A stretch of 64,000 nucleotides of DNA from Trichaptum fuscoviolaceum (taxonomy: Eukaryota; Basidiomycota; Agaricomycetes; Hymenochaetales; Trichaptaceae): assembly GCA_910574455.1 (NCBI GenBank), contig CAJSYZ010000001.1, forward strand, positions 98,006 through 162,005. Direction: 5' to 3'. Shown piece by piece: positions 21,176 through 32,993 of this stretch (positions within the stretch are counted from its first letter, which is position 1; every line of letters begins with the position of its first letter). The notes beneath the pieces were generated by a model, which was not told the origin of the DNA, searched no databases, and saw only the letters and a program-made list of their open reading frames with translations. The position numbers and the translations under genes are program-made.

Positions 21176-21567
21176 ATGCAGAACTCTGTAGTATACCTTT
21201 ACTGACGATTACTTTCGATATACCTAGGCACCTATGTTGTAGTGATTTGCTTTTTCATATGTAGCAACAATTGAAGAGCGTTGAAGAGTGCTTTCAGCAA
21301 AAGAAGAATCCATGATTGAAGTTAATTGTGCTAGTTTAGAGCTGATAGGTAGAGCTGACATGGTTATCATACGTCGATTTCTTGACACAGACTCTCAGCA
21401 AAATCACTGCCGACAGAGATCTCAAGGAGGGTGGTCCGAGACTGACAGTGCCGAGTGATGGGCTTGACACGGTATAGTGTGTAGTACTACACAAGAGTAT
21501 TATTAATGAATAATTATTAGAAGACACATATGTAACTACTGAATGAGGGAAAGGAGAAGGGATGAGC
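21176..21567. other. Convergent intergenic region (DUF6533 gene / kinase gene 3' ends)
   Basis: A short AT-rich region containing TAATGAATAATTATTAG near 21502-21518 and no open frame of note. It probably carries the 3' UTRs of both convergent genes. Confidence 0.4.
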
Positions 21568-24500
21568 TCAAAGCCCTGTAGTAACAAGATCAGGGTCTCG
21601 CTTTTCGCAAATCAGCTGGAATACATCTGGAACCTTGTCAACGCCGCGAGTGTTATGAACATCAAGAGCACTTTCCCTATCTTCAACCACTAAACCACCG
21701 AAAGTCGAGTATTCTCCCAGCCAATCGTAGCGACGAATACCAGGCCCCAATTGATCAGATGGTCTCATATGTTTTTCCATTGACCGATTTAACCAGAAGC
21801 TTTTTCGGATCTGTTTCTGCTGTTTTTTGCCTAAGCGTTCGATATCGGCGCGGGCGGTGTATTCCATCAAGTAATCGTGGATCTGATTCAGGACATCTCC
21901 GCATGTTATACTGCCGGAAGGGTTCGAAGCGTTGACAGTGATGATCCATGGAACGTATTTCATCGTGATATTGAGTGAAGACAATGAAGGGAATGTCGCA
22001 GGCGCAATCTCGATCATTTTCCTGCGCCTAAAACCTAAGGGATATTCAGCTTTAGGCTGCATAGAAGTGGGCGGCAAGCGCATATCCCATATAAACCCTG
22101 AGGAGTATGAGGACTTTAATGCCCGAGGAACCAAGAACGTATTCAGCGGAAGATATTCGGAAACAAAGGCCTGTTCTTCTCTAAGTTTGGCTCTGAGTTT
22201 GGTACTAAGTCCCTCAATGGCTGTATTAAACGGTATGTCAGCTAGTGGACATGACAATAGCCAGCCGAGCCTGGGATGAGAAATCACTGACGTACACGTA
22301 GGGTTATATACTCCAACCCTTTTCTTTCGGGCGGGAAGGGAGAGAAGAGATTCACTCGAACCATCTGATATGTGTAATTAGTTTACATAAGTACACCCAT
22401 CTACAACATGCATGATAAAGCAGTGACGTACTAGCTAGTGCAATTGGGCCGTCATGTGAGTCCCTGATGCAGTCTCTGATTACTGGCAACTGCACTTTGC
22501 CGGGAGAGCCTACAGACGTGAAGGTCTGGTCCTCGATCTTTGTTCTCATATTATTTATGAGCATATCCGCTAAATGGGAAAACTGGGATGGTTTCCACGG
22601 GAAGTTGTATGTCGTTGATAAGGAAGATGTACTAATTTCTGGGGTTGCGAATAATTGGACAGAACTTCTCAACTGACAGTGAAGAGTCATGTAAGTCATA
22701 CTTCATGCCGCTGTTCAATATGCAAAATTCCCACCTCAATTTCAGCAGTGTCAGCGATAAGGGGTGGTAGATCTAGCACATTTGTCTTTCGGTCCAGAAC
22801 CTTTGTTGGAAACCGGGGTGAAATTCCGAAACTCTTGAGTTCGGCGACGATGGAGTCTATACTTGGACGATCGGCTGGGTTTGCCGTCCAGCACCTAGTG
22901 AGGAGGCTCCACATATTGTACTCTACCATAAAAGGTCGTGATGGGAGCTCAAAGTATAGGGCTACCGCCGTTACGACTTCGCCATCACGCTTTCCACTAT
23001 ACGGCACCTTCTCTGTAAAGATCTACGTTACTCACACTCATAAGCCATAAGACACCGCGTCGAAAAAAGAACAGACTTCACCTCGAGGCATACGCGAGCG
23101 AAGGCAAAGACATCGGTGCTCTTAGTGACACCCTTTAATGCGGGATTGAACCGCGTTTCGAGAATCAACTCCGGGGCTTGCCACCTTAATGACCCCTTCC
23201 CACCATCTGAGTTAGAGTTTGAGAGCTCAGAGACCATCTTTGCGAGCCCGAAGTCAGCTATTTGCGGACTGCCTTCTGAATCGATAAGAATGTTTGCCTA
23301 AAGGGCATGCGTCAGCAGGGGAACGGTTTGTCGCAGGAGTGATATGCGAACCCCGCGAAGGTCCCCATGCACCACACTTGGATTCAAATGGTGGAGGTAG
23401 GACAGTCCTGACGCGATGCCGAAGATCTTTAAATACATGTGCGAAATTAGCAGAATGGTAGATTCACTACAAGACACACGCTTACCAGCTGGAGTCTGTC
23501 TACCGTAGGGTTTTTCTTCAAGTACGATATTGAGTCACCATTAGCCATCCAAGGCGTAACCATCGCAGGACGTGTGTCAAATAAATCGCTGCAAACACCA
23601 AGGAATGGAAGAATATGGTGATGACGAAATTGCGTCCAGATGATGACTTCTTTACAGAACTCCTGCATAAACCGATCAGTCAGAAGCAGCAACAAAGGAT
23701 ATACATTACGCAATGGTCCACTTACTTTGTGAACTTTCTCCTTTTCTTCCTCAGAGCACGCGTAAAGCCTCAGAACTTTAAGAGCGACAAGTTGCCCGTC
23801 TTTGAGCCTACCTCTCCAAATGTCGGCGAACCCTCCGCCTAGGATGGGAAACTTAGTAAGGCACTCAACGCCTTCCAAAACGAAGCTATGTGGTAGTTGA
23901 CCAGTGGCCGAAACAATCCTATTTAAAGTGATAGTCAAGTTATAGCGAATGATCTCTTCTGTATCTTTCATTTCGATAACCTGGTCATATCCCGACTTAG
24001 TGGTGCACTCAGTAAACGGTTAAGGTATATGGACAAACGTACAGCGAGGAATATGTCAAGGAGATTTCCGATCTCTTTCGCAGATAGAAGGTCAACCTCG
24101 TTTAGAATAGCTCTTCCTCTTGTCGTATACTGTGTCAATAGTTGCTGAAGCACCCAAGTGTCGATCGACAAGGCGGATCGGATCCTGTTTCCCCACAACA
24201 TAATGTCATGCAGGCCGGGTTTACCGTAGTCGTCTATCGCCAGTAAAATAGAAGAGAAGGTTCTGCGAATTTCGCCTTGCCTCGCCAGGCACTGAATTCT
24301 TTGGCATCTCAAATACGATAAAACGTCAGATTGACATGATTCAAGAAGACTTCGGGATATTAAAAGATCAATAGATTGATTGAGCAATGGCAAGATCTAC
24401 GCTTACGATGAAACCGTCTCGCTTTGACGAGATTCATCAAGGCGAATTATGCTTAACTCCTCTTTGAGTAGCTTAAATATAGAATGAGTGAGCTGTACGT

Positions 24501-24962
24501 TATGAAGCACTTTGTGTATTAGTAAGAGATTTCTAGTTTATACAATAGCGCCTTACCCGATATATTGGAAGTAAACCGTGATCTCCTGAGGATGAATTTG
24601 CGCGGTCCACATCCTCATAAGTTGCGCCTAGAAATGCCGAGAATGGGTCGTAGACTCTGAAGCGATCTGGAGGCACGCTTTGCATCTTCATACACATAAT
24701 GAGCACATCGGTGAATTTCTCAAGTTAGACCTTCAATCCAACAATTTACCTCATGTGCCCCATTTCGATTACCACTCATTAGCCTGAGAATGACTGCCGC
24801 AGCGGATTTCAGAGACTTGCTGTGTGTGTAGAATGGTGCGGCGCAGTCACTGGAAAGCCCTCATCAGATGGATCTTTGATCAGAATTGTGTTCGAATCTT
24901 ACCTTGCACCTGAGGGCACGCAACTTGAAGTGAGGTTGTCAAGTCAACTGGCAGTGACTGAG
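21568..24962 (-). CDS. Protein kinase with C-terminal DUF6699 domain (fusion); 5' exons uncertain
   Basis: Minus-strand gene of many exons. Upstream helical region: LKSAAAVILRLM, PPDRFRVYDPFSAFL, TRGRAILNEVDLL. The kinase domain follows: glycine loop LGGGFADIW, lysine VALK, helix C KEVIIWTQFRHHH, catalytic loop HGDLRG joined across an intron to ANILID, DFGLAK, APE-like QAPELIL, and CWTANPADRP. The HRD arginine is Gly, as is common in this basidiomycete kinase group; Lys, Asp and DFG are kept. Beyond the kinase an intron (donor GTGGGA after AEIE) leads to an exon ending PIALA. A 67-bp intron (22365-22431) then joins in frame (phase 1) to NGSSESLLSLPARKKR and a DUF6699 domain (VPWIITVNASNPSGSITCGDVL ... 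RRYDWLG) ending at 21568. I found no stop between the two domains. A plausible further 5' exon is 24903-24962; the start codon is unknown. Confidence 0.75.
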
Positions 24963-25322
24963 CCTGTGGACACGTGCATTCAAGTTAGTAGTAAGCGCCA
25001 CTATTTTTGGTAGTTATGCGCCCACGATCCAGTGTTTGGCGGATAACCCGCTCTCAGGGCTTTCTAGGTTTTGACAAGCCCTCGAACGTGCTCCACGACA
25101 TCTCTGGTCGTTACGCCTCTGTTGCGGTTCGAGGCACGAATAGTGATAAACCAAGGAAAATATCTCATAGTAAGCCTAAGGATGGTAGTGGAAGGCGTAT
25201 CGCTGCAGATGATGCTTTCTTAATCCAGCGTTGAAATTTTCAGAAGGCCCGCCAAGACCAAATGTACATAAGCAACGACTACCCTCCATGAGGTTTGAGA
25301 CAGAATTAAGCGGGTCCCGAGA

Positions 25323-25390
25323 CTATCCTTGCGACCCGAAGTCAGCTATAAGTGGATGACCACCAGCATCTATGAGAAAGTTTGCCTGAA
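25323..25390 (-). pseudogene. Kinase catalytic-loop remnant
   Basis: On the minus strand, after an acceptor TTTCAG, the sequence reads ANFLIDAGGHPLIADFG and then meets a stop two codons past the DFG motif. It matches the ANILIDSEGSPQIADFG exon of the neighbouring kinase gene. Flanking sequence shows no other conserved kinase exon I can defend. It looks like what is left of a tandem duplicate. Confidence 0.6.
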
Positions 25391-25988
25391 ATGTGTGTAG
25401 TGAGCAACAAGATAGTGAATTTGCGGAAGAAAGACTTCGTGGAGTATTTGTCAGCACGGGGAAGAGATGTTGATCAAGTCTGATGTGGTACTGTTTCATA
25501 CTGTTATGAAGGATAAGGTATGGCAAGAGTTCAAGAGGTAAATATGAAGTACTAGGCGCCCACGTAAAACTTAACTTGGAACACTGGCACGTGACTTGAA
25601 CTTGAAGCGCCCGTCTCTTCAAGTTTCCGTTTCACGATGGCGGTGGACAGCGCTGTCCGTGCTTGTCTACAGCTTTGCACGACGTCGGAAGACCTCGTCA
25701 ACGATGGGAACGACCTGCATACGACATTGAACACCTATCTGCAGTACATATCACTATTCTTGGTTTATAACAGCTTTTTTCTTATACCCCGGGCTTTTCG
25801 TCGCCTATAAGTGATAATCCTGCAATCACTGCTAAGGCCTCCTTGCTCATCCGACTTGACCATCTCACTCAGCACGATAACGATCTTATACGACTACAAA
25901 CAATCTCACAAACTTGTCCTCAACGAATTCTTTCCGATTCTTTACCACAACTTACTGTTCAACATAACCCTTGCCCACGATTATACCA

Positions 25989-27720
25989 ATGGCACGCTCT
26001 CGTTCTCCGTCACCCTTCATCCCGCCCCCTCCAGGCGCAATACCCGCCGGCGGGGTAGGCGGAGGCGGAGGAGTCATACCGCCTATGCCAGGCGAACGCG
26101 TCGTCCCAACCTGGTCGCCCAATGGCTACCCGCACGGTCCTAACCAGCTTCACCCGGCCGGGTACACACCACACATGCGCGCAGACGCCCACCTATACGG
26201 CGGCGGCCAAGAATATTTCCCACCCGCTGGTGCGGCACCCATGGGTAGCCGACTTCCACGCGCAGGAGCTCGAGACGAAACAGGCGAGTTCTCGGAGGAT
26301 TGGGTTGGATTTGGCAATGGGGGGCCATGGGGCGGGATGGCGGGCCCGGGACCGACATTCGGGAGCGGTTTTGTGCCCCCGCAGAACTTACCTGCCGCGA
26401 ATAGGACATCACCGTGGGCGAGGCATGCACAGATGCAAGGTTCGTCTAACCTCCAAACTCAGGTCATTTTGTATTTTAATTTATTATGTGTGTTTGTTAT
26501 AGGCACTGGCTTCCCCTTCCAACAGCCGGGATTACCTCCGCAAGGAGGATTTGGCGCACCTCCACCTCCGCAAGCTGGGTTCGGGACACCAGCGTCAGGA
26601 TGGGGCGGGATGCCGATGGGTGGCGGCGGTGGCGGATGGGGCGGCGGCGGTGCTGGCGGTGCAGGATGGGGTGCACCTCCCGCTGGAGGAGGTGGTGGAT
26701 GGGGCGCTGTAGGAGGCGGGGGTGGTGCATGGGGAAATATGGGAGGAGGTGCATGGGGAGGAGGAGGCGCGTGGGGCGCTGGTCCTGCTGCAGGACCATG
26801 GAATGGCACACCGTGGATGGGCGGCGGGTGGTCTACGACGCCAATAGAACCCATAGCGCCGCTTCCGTCTACGGACCATCCAGCTGGCATGCAGCGTCCA
26901 CAGGAGAGCATTCAGTCCGGCCTTGACACACGTTGGATGGTGGGGAAGAACTGTACGTTTTCTTCATACGGCCCAACTTCTAGCTACATACTTATAATTC
27001 AACGAAATAGATGGACCGGTCCTCACTCCCCTAATTGCCTCACTCACGCACGCGCGTCCAAAGCTCAATCCCTTGCTCCTCCCTCCTCCAGAAGCGAGCG
27101 CCGATGAGCGCGCACACCTCGTCTGGAACATGCTCTTCTCGTCCTCCTACACGCGCTGCTCGACCGAAGCCGACTATCTCTCCTGGTCGTCCGGGCGTAC
27201 CGCACCCGCAACATTCCCGCGCCTGACCTCCCTGCGCCTCATCTCACGCAGCATCCCCTGGGTGATCGACATCCGCGCGTCGAACCCCGAGCTCGGCGTG
27301 CTCTGCGGCGAGCTGATCGATCAGCTCTCGGACTTCATGCAGGGCTTCACGGGCAAGACGGAGTGGGACTCCCTATCCCCCCGCGATAAGGAGCGCATCC
27401 AGGCGAGCTATTGGCACAATCGTTCGCCATCGCATGATGTGCCTGGTGGACGACTTGGTCAGGGCATGCGCAGGTGCGACTGGCTGTGCCAGGATAGTAC
27501 GTTCGGCGGACTGCTGGGCGAGGAGGAGAGGACGTATATCAAGGAGCGTATGGGCTACAGGGAGGCGAAGCGCGAGATTGTAGGCGTATTTGTGTTGCGA
27601 TGCGACCGCCGCCTGGCGATTGGGGAAGACGAAGCGCATGCCCGGGATGCCAGAGGCTCGAGCAGACCACCCAGCCGTGCAGGTTCGCACCGATCTCACC
27701 GATCAGCTCGAGGTGACTGA
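25989..27720 (+). CDS. Gly/Pro-rich protein with C-terminal DUF6699 domain
   Basis: Three exons: 25989-26439, 26503-26952 and 27011-27720, with in-frame joints. The N-terminal half is low complexity: Pro-rich, then a long run of Gly, Trp and Ala (GGGWG-type repeats, about 26610-26830). The last exon carries the DUF6699 domain (PWVIDIRASNPELGVLCGELIDQL ... RRCDWLCQDSTFGG). This matches the C-terminus of the kinase fusion gene 3.5 kb away on the other strand (PWIITVNASNPSGSITCGDVL ... RRYDWLGEYSTFGG). DUF6699 is common in Agaricomycetes and has no established function. The start at 25989 (MARSRSPSPF) is the first ATG of the frame. The repetitive exon produces long false frames on the other strand. 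Confidence 0.85.
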
Positions 27721-28150
27721 GGCTCAAGGTAAGTCAAGGCCCGTGAAAAGCGACTCTCACAAACATTGTATACATGTACTGTAAGGTCGGATTCTTCACA
27801 ATACTGAAACGAAGATGTGGTTTACTGTAATATTGAGCTCCGTACTTGATGTTTGACTATGCCCTAACTCTTGCCAGTGAAGCAGTGTTGCGAACCTAAG
27901 CGAAAACGTATGCGGCTAGTGCCTTTGCTGCCAGTGACACGTGATCTGCGACAGGTAGCTTGAAGGGAGGGCCGACGCGTCGCGACTATATGTTGACCAG
28001 ATCCGCCTGCCTACCAGACATCGCAGGTACTCAACGGGCCTCGTTACGCCTTCTCTGCTTCCAAACTCTATCGAATCCATCATGTGTGCTAATGTTGTAA
28101 AGACTCTTTGTATGCTCGCTTCATGTCCATAAACTTGAGGCATAGCTTCA
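27721..28150. other. Intergenic region
   Basis: It lies between the DUF6699 gene and the decayed ARF-like gene. I see no open frame or repeat of note; any promoter of the ARF-like gene would lie here. Confidence 0.35.
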
Positions 28151-28164
28151 ACCCGTATACGGAT

Positions 28165-28888
28165 CACCTTAGCCAGAATTTTCTCGAAGAAAGAGATGAC
28201 ACTGTTGATGCTAGGGCTGGATGAAGCGGGAAAGACAAGTGCGTTATACCTACCAAGTGCACTCTGAATAGGCTACTAATCTTGTACAAGCTAAAACGGA
28301 ACCACTCCGTCGCGATCTTACCGACAGGTAGAAACTTTGACAACTCTGTCATGCAACGTTTGCTTACGCATGCATCTACCAGTTTCAACGTCGAGACGGT
28401 CAAGATAAGAACGTCAAATTCAATATCTGGGATGCCGGAGGACAGGACAATCTCCGTCCTCTCTGGCGGCACTACTACACCGGCACGCAGTGTCTCGTGT
28501 TTGTCGTCGACAGCGAACAATGACATCGGATGGAGGAAGCGCGGCAGGAGCTGCAGCGTATTCTGAACGATAGGGAGATGAAGGGATGTTTCTTGCTGGT
28601 GTTTGCGAATAAGCAGGATCTGCCTGGTGGTATGCGTCCTTGACTTCACATTTTAGAAAAGCCTGAACTGTTCTTTTCACACAGCGGTGCCTCCTGTCGA
28701 TATCACAGAGCAGTTGGGTCTGCGCTTGGTGACGGATCGGTCTTGGTATGTTCATCCCAGGTACGTAGAAAATGAAGACTTCGTGTGGTGCTGCCTCTTA
28801 ACGAATAATATGTATCAAGTTGTGCAAAGACGGGAGAGGGTCTATTTGAAGGGTTACAATGGCTCTCTCAAAATGCGGTTTTGCGTAT
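28165..28888 (+). pseudogene. Decayed ARF-family small GTPase gene, introns retained
   Basis: ARF landmarks occur in order with intron-like gaps: FSKKEMTLLMLGLDEAGKT (P-loop, about 28175-28235), LYKLKRNHSV (28286-28315), [27 protein letters not shown] (switch II WDxGGQ), [33 protein letters not shown] (the NKxD nucleotide motif), RSWYVHP and TGEGLFEGLQWLSQN (about 28831-28880). Two lesions break it: one base is missing between ETV and KNVKF (about 28400-28405), and TGA (28521-28523) stands where ARF proteins have Arg, consistent with CGA to TGA. I also find no myristoylated MG start. Kept introns mean it arose by DNA duplication, not from mRNA. Full-length ARFs are about 180 residues. Confidence 0.85.
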
Positions 28889-29459
28889 GGATCACTCCTT
28901 CGATACTTCCATTTCCACCCTATTTGGGCCTTGATTCGTGCACTAGCTCGGGGCTCTTTATTTCATGTTTGCACTTTTTTATTCATTTTTACTCTTACTT
29001 GCCATACCCATACGCACCGTTATATCCTCGTCTTCCTGTCGTTCATTGCTTCCTGTACAGATATCTCATACTTTGAACTTTTAGTGCCGTGTTACGCACA
29101 GTGCGCAGGACCACTGATGGAAGCTGTCAATTTCATATGGAATTGATAGACATATCGAACACAGTAGTCGGATGGCAATGTTTTGATCACCACCAACCAA
29201 TCCGTGCCCAATGCTACATCGCCTGCAGTTCCGTATATCGGAAAAAGCCGCATTCGCTCTTTCTGCAACTCTTTAACCGGCTCGTACACGAAGAAGAATA
29301 GCGTACTAGTAGCTACTACTCCAGAGCTCGAGATGTCACTGTTGATCGGCCAAAAGCTAACTTCAGGTGCAGGATGCCCGTTCTTCAACCTGTCATTTTC
29401 AGCAAGCAAGATGAGGAACTGCCCGGCTAAATAGTAAGAAGTGCGTTCTACACCGGCAT
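28889..29459. other. Intergenic region before the tandem array
   Basis: Pyrimidine-rich sequence (about 28960-29060) follows the ARF-like pseudogene. I see no gene. The tandem-unit similarity begins abruptly at about 29460. Confidence 0.35.
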
Positions 29460-30659
29460 AATATGGTCTTCATCTCGTTTATTCACCGCAAACGCTGCAC
29501 CGGTATACTAGTGCAGAAATCAGAAAACTACATCTTCGCGTGCGCTGTCAACTTATCCATTGACAGAAGGTGGGGCGGTGCGACTAGCCTGGTAGCGGAC
29601 TCAGAGGGGACGGAGTCGGACGGACACAGCTTTCGCCATCATTACAGGTGAGTATAGCTTCATTATATAGCAGCATAGCCTTAATTGTTCATACTAGTAA
29701 CACCTTAGGCGATTGCTATATAAGACATTTGCCGGTATGAAGGGATAGTAATACCCCAGAACACTACACAGCCCCAACACGGGTATGGAACCTCAGCAGT
29801 TCCCCACATTCGAGCAATTGCATATTGGAGCATCCATATTACTCGCTTGGCTATATGAGCTGTGCAGCTACACAGCTTTTCCTATACAAAGTGAAGTTAT
29901 ATCTCCGTCAACGTTGACAGGTAGGAATGAAACACATTCTGCGGTCTTCAAGTCAGGGAGTCTCAGCCCGATTTTCCATTTATTGTCTTTATGCCTGTGG
30001 TGTTGTGCGCACTACAATGGAGCGTACTTGTATTAGGAAAGGAACATGTAATACAATTGGAACTTTCAGTGTAGGTACATTGGCGATACAATCTGTGCTA
30101 ATAGTGCTCACTGACTGACCGTATAAGTCGGAGGAGCTTGACAAGGCGGGCCCGGGCCTCCTTCGAGTGGAATAATACGGAAAAGCAAAGCACACAGGAG
30201 ATGCGCAAGTGAGTTGGAATTAGAGACTGTCAAAGTACCCTCCGAGTGACATGAAGGCGGAGTACGCAAGGAAGGAATTACGGAGCAAGGTGCACACGTG
30301 CCAGACGGCGATCAGAGAGACAAAACTGCTCGGCGACGACAAACAGGAGTGCGTTTGATCGGAAATATAACCCAGAGCTACACAAAGATGCTCTTCGCTA
30401 AGGCGAAGCTCGGTGACTGCCCATGTTCAGGCGTGAAGGTATAGAAGATATCGAGGGGTTCACAAGTTATCAGATTCGGCCGTTACCATCGATCGAACAT
30501 TGATGTACACTGCGCAAAGACGAAAAATTAGCAGTCGGTAGACCCCAGAGATGTATAACGAAGATAATGACGATTCCACGATAGCGATTTGAGTTGCATA
30601 TGTTGGTCTTGGTGTTTCTGCCTTCATTTAGAATGTCCAAGATTTCATATCACAGATGA

Positions 30660-31410
30660 ATGAACTAGCGAGAGCAAGGGTACCCCAGCCCAACGCAGAC
30701 ACACCATGAGCGAAGAAAATTGTGCTCGATGAAGCTGTACAAGACGAAGACGTGTCTAGGATTGTGACGTATGAGCCGAGGCGATGCAAACTCTGAGCAT
30801 GCAGGGTTGTGGTACACGGGTTCCTGTTGCACGACGAGCACGGAATGTGAGCAGAACGGATCGGAGATGGGCCGGGTCGTGGGCTGCGGGAAGGTGACAA
30901 ACGTCCCGAGGTAGCTCTGCAGTTTTTCGTCAAGAAAGCGCCCGGTGGCCGTGAATACGCGAGGTAGATGAATCGGCATTCTATCGGACGGAAGAGGTGT
31001 TCGGGGCCCGGTTGAAATCCTCCAAGTACCCATTTCTATTCCGCTGCACGACCACGAGCATCGACACCTTCCAATCGATCCAATCAATATCATCGAGCGC
31101 GGTCCCGCCGGACTAGATGAGACCTAGCTCACGCATGCGGCCGGCGATGGCGGGGAGGTGCACGTCGCTCGTCGAGCTGCCGAGGGCGCGCAAGACAATG
31201 AAGGCGTTTTCGAACGACTGGTGCATGAGAATGAGTTGGGAGCGAAAGGTAACAGTGTTGCGAGGAGGAAACGGCGATGCGAGGGATGATCGAGTAGACT
31301 TGATCAATGGCGCGCTGTGGGCGTGCGGCTCCGAGGGCCCCATACCGGCGCATCGATGAGGTACGCAATAATCGACTCGGACGCGCGCAGCCACGAGATG
31401 CGTTGTCTCT
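30660..31410 (-). pseudogene. ILVD/EDD (dihydroxy-acid dehydratase family) fragment 1, unit A
   Basis: Minus-strand reading gives family motifs in order but in more than one frame and with stops: NAFIVLRALGSSTSDVHLPAIAG (31190 region), KVSMLVVVQ and GYLEDFNRA, ATGRFLDEKLQSYLG, PISDPFCSHSVLVV and SPRLIRH. These match the central part of dehydratases that make 2-keto acids from dihydroxy or sugar acids using an Fe-S cluster (known: N-A-x-x-x-L-x-A-L-G-G-S-T, ML-D-L, MEDF, A-P-x-T-x-G). The N-terminal and C-terminal thirds are missing. It is non-functional. Confidence 0.65.
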
Positions 31411-32993
31411 GAGAAATCGGTTTCAGGCATGGCTTGGTCGGACTGAGTGTATGAGTTAGCTTCAATGGCGAGTCTCATCACTGAACGGCACTCACGCGGG
31501 GAAGTAGTTCACCCTTTATCCTCATGCATCATATCGCTCCTCACACCAACCAATCGCAGTAGAACCATGACCCGTGCGACCTTCGGAATTTTCATCAATC
31601 GACATCTGTTCATCGAAAAGTACCATAATGCTGAGTGGCGAGCATATGCTGGTGAAGATACCTTCATAAGAGATCGCCCATCAGCTTCTTTTCCACCCTC
31701 AAATATTCTACGGAAATAGCTTACAGTCGTCCATGATGGTAATGTCTTAGTCCAACTAAACGTCTAGGTACACTGTTACGGCCTGGTTCTAAGTCTGTTC
31801 GACACCGATTGCGGCAACATCTTCAATACGAAGGTGGTAACCAGAGGTGTATGAGACATGCGTGAACCAAACTTGATCGAAAAGTGAGTGCTGGTTTGCG
31901 ACCTTCAACTTGAAATTCTCGCCGCAGGGCAAGAACTGTCGGAAGGTGCATAAGTGAAAGTAAAGATGAGACAAACGAACGTAGACGCACCTCGCCCACC
32001 AGAAGCCAGTCGAACTCAGCTTCACGAACCGCAAGCATTGTTGGTTTCCAAACGCATCAGCAACATGCTGAGCTCTCGTCTGACTGCTCCTCCAACGCCT
32101 ACACCGCTTGAAAACGCTCAACTTGTCCACGATGATCGTCTTCGCGAATCGAGCAATGAAACGACTGCATCCATCCACCTTGGGCACATTTCGGTGCACA
32201 TCTCGCTTCCATCCCATCCATGCATCTGCATCGCTGTCTCCCATCGTCACCTCCGAGCTCGTTGAGCTAGTGTAGCGGTCGACTGCTACAGGGTCGAGGA
32301 CAGCGGGCGTCTCTCGCGAACTTGAATGAGGCATCAGTGGTTGACGCGAGGATGACAGTGCAACAATGTCTTGCCAGGTGGCAGATGTTATAATATTGGC
32401 TTAGGGTCCGATGAGTGAAGCAGATGAGAGAGGCGAGCATCAAGTCAGCGATTGGTAGACATAAGCATGTCTTGAAGGCGGAACACACCTTCACTCAAAT
32501 GCAGACCCACGACGAAGTTTTCGACTACCTTTCTCTACTTGGCTTCCAGAAGAACAACGTACACATCATCGAGGGTAACCTCACCAATGACTAGATCGGA
32601 GAAGCGACTGGTGATTGCACAGCTCTGAAGTTGATGATGACCATGGTGCTCATTACCGGAGTGCGGGAATGAGGAGATGGAAGTGTAGAAGGAATGCAAA
32701 AGTAATTGACGCCAACGTCGTGAAGGCAGTGCTGCCAGGCTGTTCAAACTGTCGCCTGACACTGCCCTGGGCACTTCACGACCCACACAGTCTGTCTCGC
32801 TCACGGGCTTCCCCGAGGTCCCAGCGCACATTGCAGTGCACATCCAACCAGTCTCGCTCTATTTAGGTCGCCTACATAATTTGAAGGCAGGACGAAGTGA
32901 TATCACCCGCCCGATCACCCAGCTCACAGTTGGCACTCTCGAACAACCCGAATACCTTATCCAAATCACCCTTCTTGGCTAGAAGACGACACT

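Noticed and set aside
24822..25234. Two plus-strand frames beside the kinase 5' end
   Set aside because: The first is antisense to probable kinase exons; neither has a known domain.
26459..26911. Long Pro-rich open frames on the minus strand opposite the DUF6699 gene
   Set aside because: They mirror the GGxG/GGW repeat exon on the plus strand; composition alone keeps them open.
25989..27720. Possibility that the Gly-rich exon is a structural (silk- or mussel-like) protein
   Set aside because: The conserved part is the DUF6699 domain; the Gly-rich stretch is a low-complexity extension with no known structural motif.
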